Source: Caballeronia pedi (GTDB lineage: Bacteria > Pseudomonadota > Gammaproteobacteria > Burkholderiales > Burkholderiaceae). Taken from it: a stretch of 64,000 nt of DNA. The stretch spans positions 1 to 64,000 of the forward strand of contig NZ_FCOE02000033.1 of assembly GCF_001544915.2 (NCBI RefSeq). The letters are read 5' to 3'. Shown here piece after piece: positions 62,854-64,000 of this stretch. The position numbers were made by a program, and so were the translations under genes. Under the pieces are notes generated by a model. It was not told the DNA's origin. It ran no database searches and saw nothing but the letters and a program-made list of their open reading frames with translations. Position 1 is the stretch's first letter, and each line of letters starts with the position of its first letter.

Positions 62854-64000
62854 ATGACTGTAAAGATAACCATCGACTGCATGGGAGGCGACCACGGTCC
62901 GGCCGTGACCGTTCCCGCTGCCGTCAGTTTCGTGCGCTCGCATCCCGACGCGCATCTGATGCTCGTCGGTCTCGAGCAGCCCATCCGCGCCCAGCTGAAG
63001 AAGTCGAAGGCTCTCGACGAGCCGCGCCTGACCGTCGTTCCCGCGAGCGAAGTCGTCGCGATGGACGACCCCGTCGAAGTCGCGCTGCGCAAGAAGAAAG
63101 ACTCGTCGATGCGCGTCGCGCTCAACCTGGTGAAGGAAGGCGAGGCGCAGACCTGCATTTCCGCCGGCAATACCGGCGCGCTCATGGCGGTTTCCCGCTA
63201 TGTGCTGAAGACGCTCGCCGGTATCGAGCGCCCCGCCATCGCATTCGCGATGCCGAGCCAGAAGGGCTACACCACCGTGCTCGACCTCGGCGCCAACGTC
63301 GACTGCGAGCCGGAGCACCTGCTTCAATTCGCCGAAATGGGCCACGCGCTCGTCTCGGCGATCGAAGGGCGCGAGCGGCCCACCATCGGCCTGCTCAACA
63401 TCGGCGAAGAAGTCATCAAGGGCAACGAAACGATCAAGCGCGCGGGCGAGCTCCTGCGCGCGAGCACGCTCAACTTCTACGGCAACGTGGAAGGCAACGA
63501 CATCTATAAAGGCACCACGGATGTCGTCGTGTGCGACGGTTTCGTCGGCAATGTCGCGCTGAAGACCTCCGAAGGTCTCGCGAAAATGCTCGCCGACATG
63601 ATCAAGGAAGAGTTCAGCCGCTCGTTCAGCTCCAAGCTGATGGCGCTCGTCGCGCTGCCCGTGCTCAAGCGTTTCAAAAAGCGTGTCGATCCCGCGCAAT
63701 ATAACGGCGCGGCGTTGCTCGGCCTGCGCGGGCTGGTCATCAAGAGTCACGGTTCGGCCGAGGCCTTCGGGTTTGAGTGGGCCATCAAACGCGGGTATGA
63801 TGCCGTCAAAAATGGCGTGCTCGAACGCCTGGTGCGCGCGATGGAAGAGAACGCACCCGCGGCGCGCGAGGCCGACACGAACGCTTCTGCGTCGGCTGCG
63901 GCGGATCAATCGATCCAGCCGCCCGCATCACAGGCCGATTCACAGCCCAACTCGCAGCCGAACCCGCCGGACGCGTCCGGTACTGCGCTACATTCGAAGG
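62854..64000 (+). CDS. plsX: Phosphate acyltransferase PlsX, 5' part
   Basis: About 382 codons are present before the right edge. The sequence opens MTVKITIDCMGGDHGPAVTV and has SAGNTGALMAVSRYVLKTL, GANVDCEPEHLLQFAEMG and NGAALLGLRGLVIKSHGSA, all PlsX. It converts acyl-ACP to acyl phosphate for phospholipid synthesis. After the conserved domain (ending near 335) comes a low-complexity tail rich in Ala, Ser, Gln and Pro. The stop codon is outside the window. Confidence 0.95.
   Translation, partial: MTVKITIDCMGGDHGPAVTVPAAVSFVRSHPDAHLMLVGLEQPIRAQLKKSKALDEPRLTVVPASEVVAMDDPVEVALRKKKDSSMRVALNLVKEGEAQTCISAGNTGALMAVSRYVLKTLAGIERPAIAFAMPSQKGYTTVLDLGANVDCEPEHLLQFAEMGHALVSAIEGRERPTIGLLNIGEEVIKGNETIKRAGELLRASTLNFYGNVEGNDIYKGTTDVVVCDGFVGNVALKTSEGLAKMLADMIKEEFSRSFSSKLMALVALPVLKRFKKRVDPAQYNGAALLGLRGLVIKSHGSAEAFGFEWAIKRGYDAVKNGVLERLVRAMEENAPAAREADTNASASAAADQSIQPPASQADSQPNSQPNPPDASGTALHSK

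Overview
The window looks like chromosomal DNA of a high-GC betaproteobacterium of the family Burkholderiaceae, most like Paraburkholderia, Caballeronia or Burkholderia. This is inferred from gene content, gene order and protein style; no search was run. It is densely coded with short gaps, many 4-base stop/start overlaps, and clear intrinsic terminators between convergent genes. Most of it is housekeeping sequence.

Layout. 1-3.6 kb: end of etfA, a long acyl-CoA dehydrogenase, and dadA. 3.7-6 kb: a divergent Lrp/AsnC regulator, a PA0069-type radical SAM gene behind a near-perfect LexA box, and a TM2 protein. 6.1-8.5 kb: the rpsP-rimM-trmD-rplS operon with a good promoter and terminator. 8.5-16.4 kb: a Nudix hydrolase, a CobD/CbiB-like membrane protein, a reverse-strand rsgA group (M48 protease, rsgA, DUF2007-type protein), orn, mog, darP and pmbA. 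16.4-20.3 kb: folA, an AT-rich gap, a VpsR-like sigma-54 activator, and thyA. 20.4-30.4 kb: envelope and metabolic genes (FecR/DUF6600 protein, ArsR-type regulator, small lipoprotein, thioesterase, fumC, phospholipase D-like lipoprotein, MATE pump, S4 protein) and two Lys/Ala-rich exported proteins.

30.5-35.2 kb is the least ordinary part. The 3' end of a UvrD/Rep-type helicase gene is followed by a lower-GC cassette holding a truncated RHS protein with a variable C-terminal domain and a probable immunity gene. A decayed second copy of the helicase 3' end closes the cassette, so a 24-bp perfect direct repeat flanks it. 35.3-38.9 kb: an araC-azlC-azlD operon, creA, a 24-codon membrane peptide, and an LldR-type regulator. 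39-41.7 kb: lutABC for L-lactate oxidation, with a palindromic operator between regulator and operon. 41.8-42.3 kb: three identical tRNA-Asn genes in 154-bp tandem units behind one consensus promoter.

42.3-49.5 kb: fdxA, pncB, a LUD protein, a sodium/proton antiporter, a 2-hydroxyacid dehydrogenase, rmuC, a GNAT enzyme and a membrane protein. 49.6-52.8 kb: the molybdenum cofactor group moaA-mobA-moeA. 52.9-60.2 kb: rne with a long leader, divergent from rluC-gph-like-Rieske-S49 protease. 60.2-64 kb: a TP-methylase and maf on the reverse strand, then yceD-rpmF-plsX, with plsX running off the end.

The best candidates for something new are the RHS cassette between helicase-tail duplications, the SOS box on the radical SAM gene, and the triplicated tRNA-Asn units.
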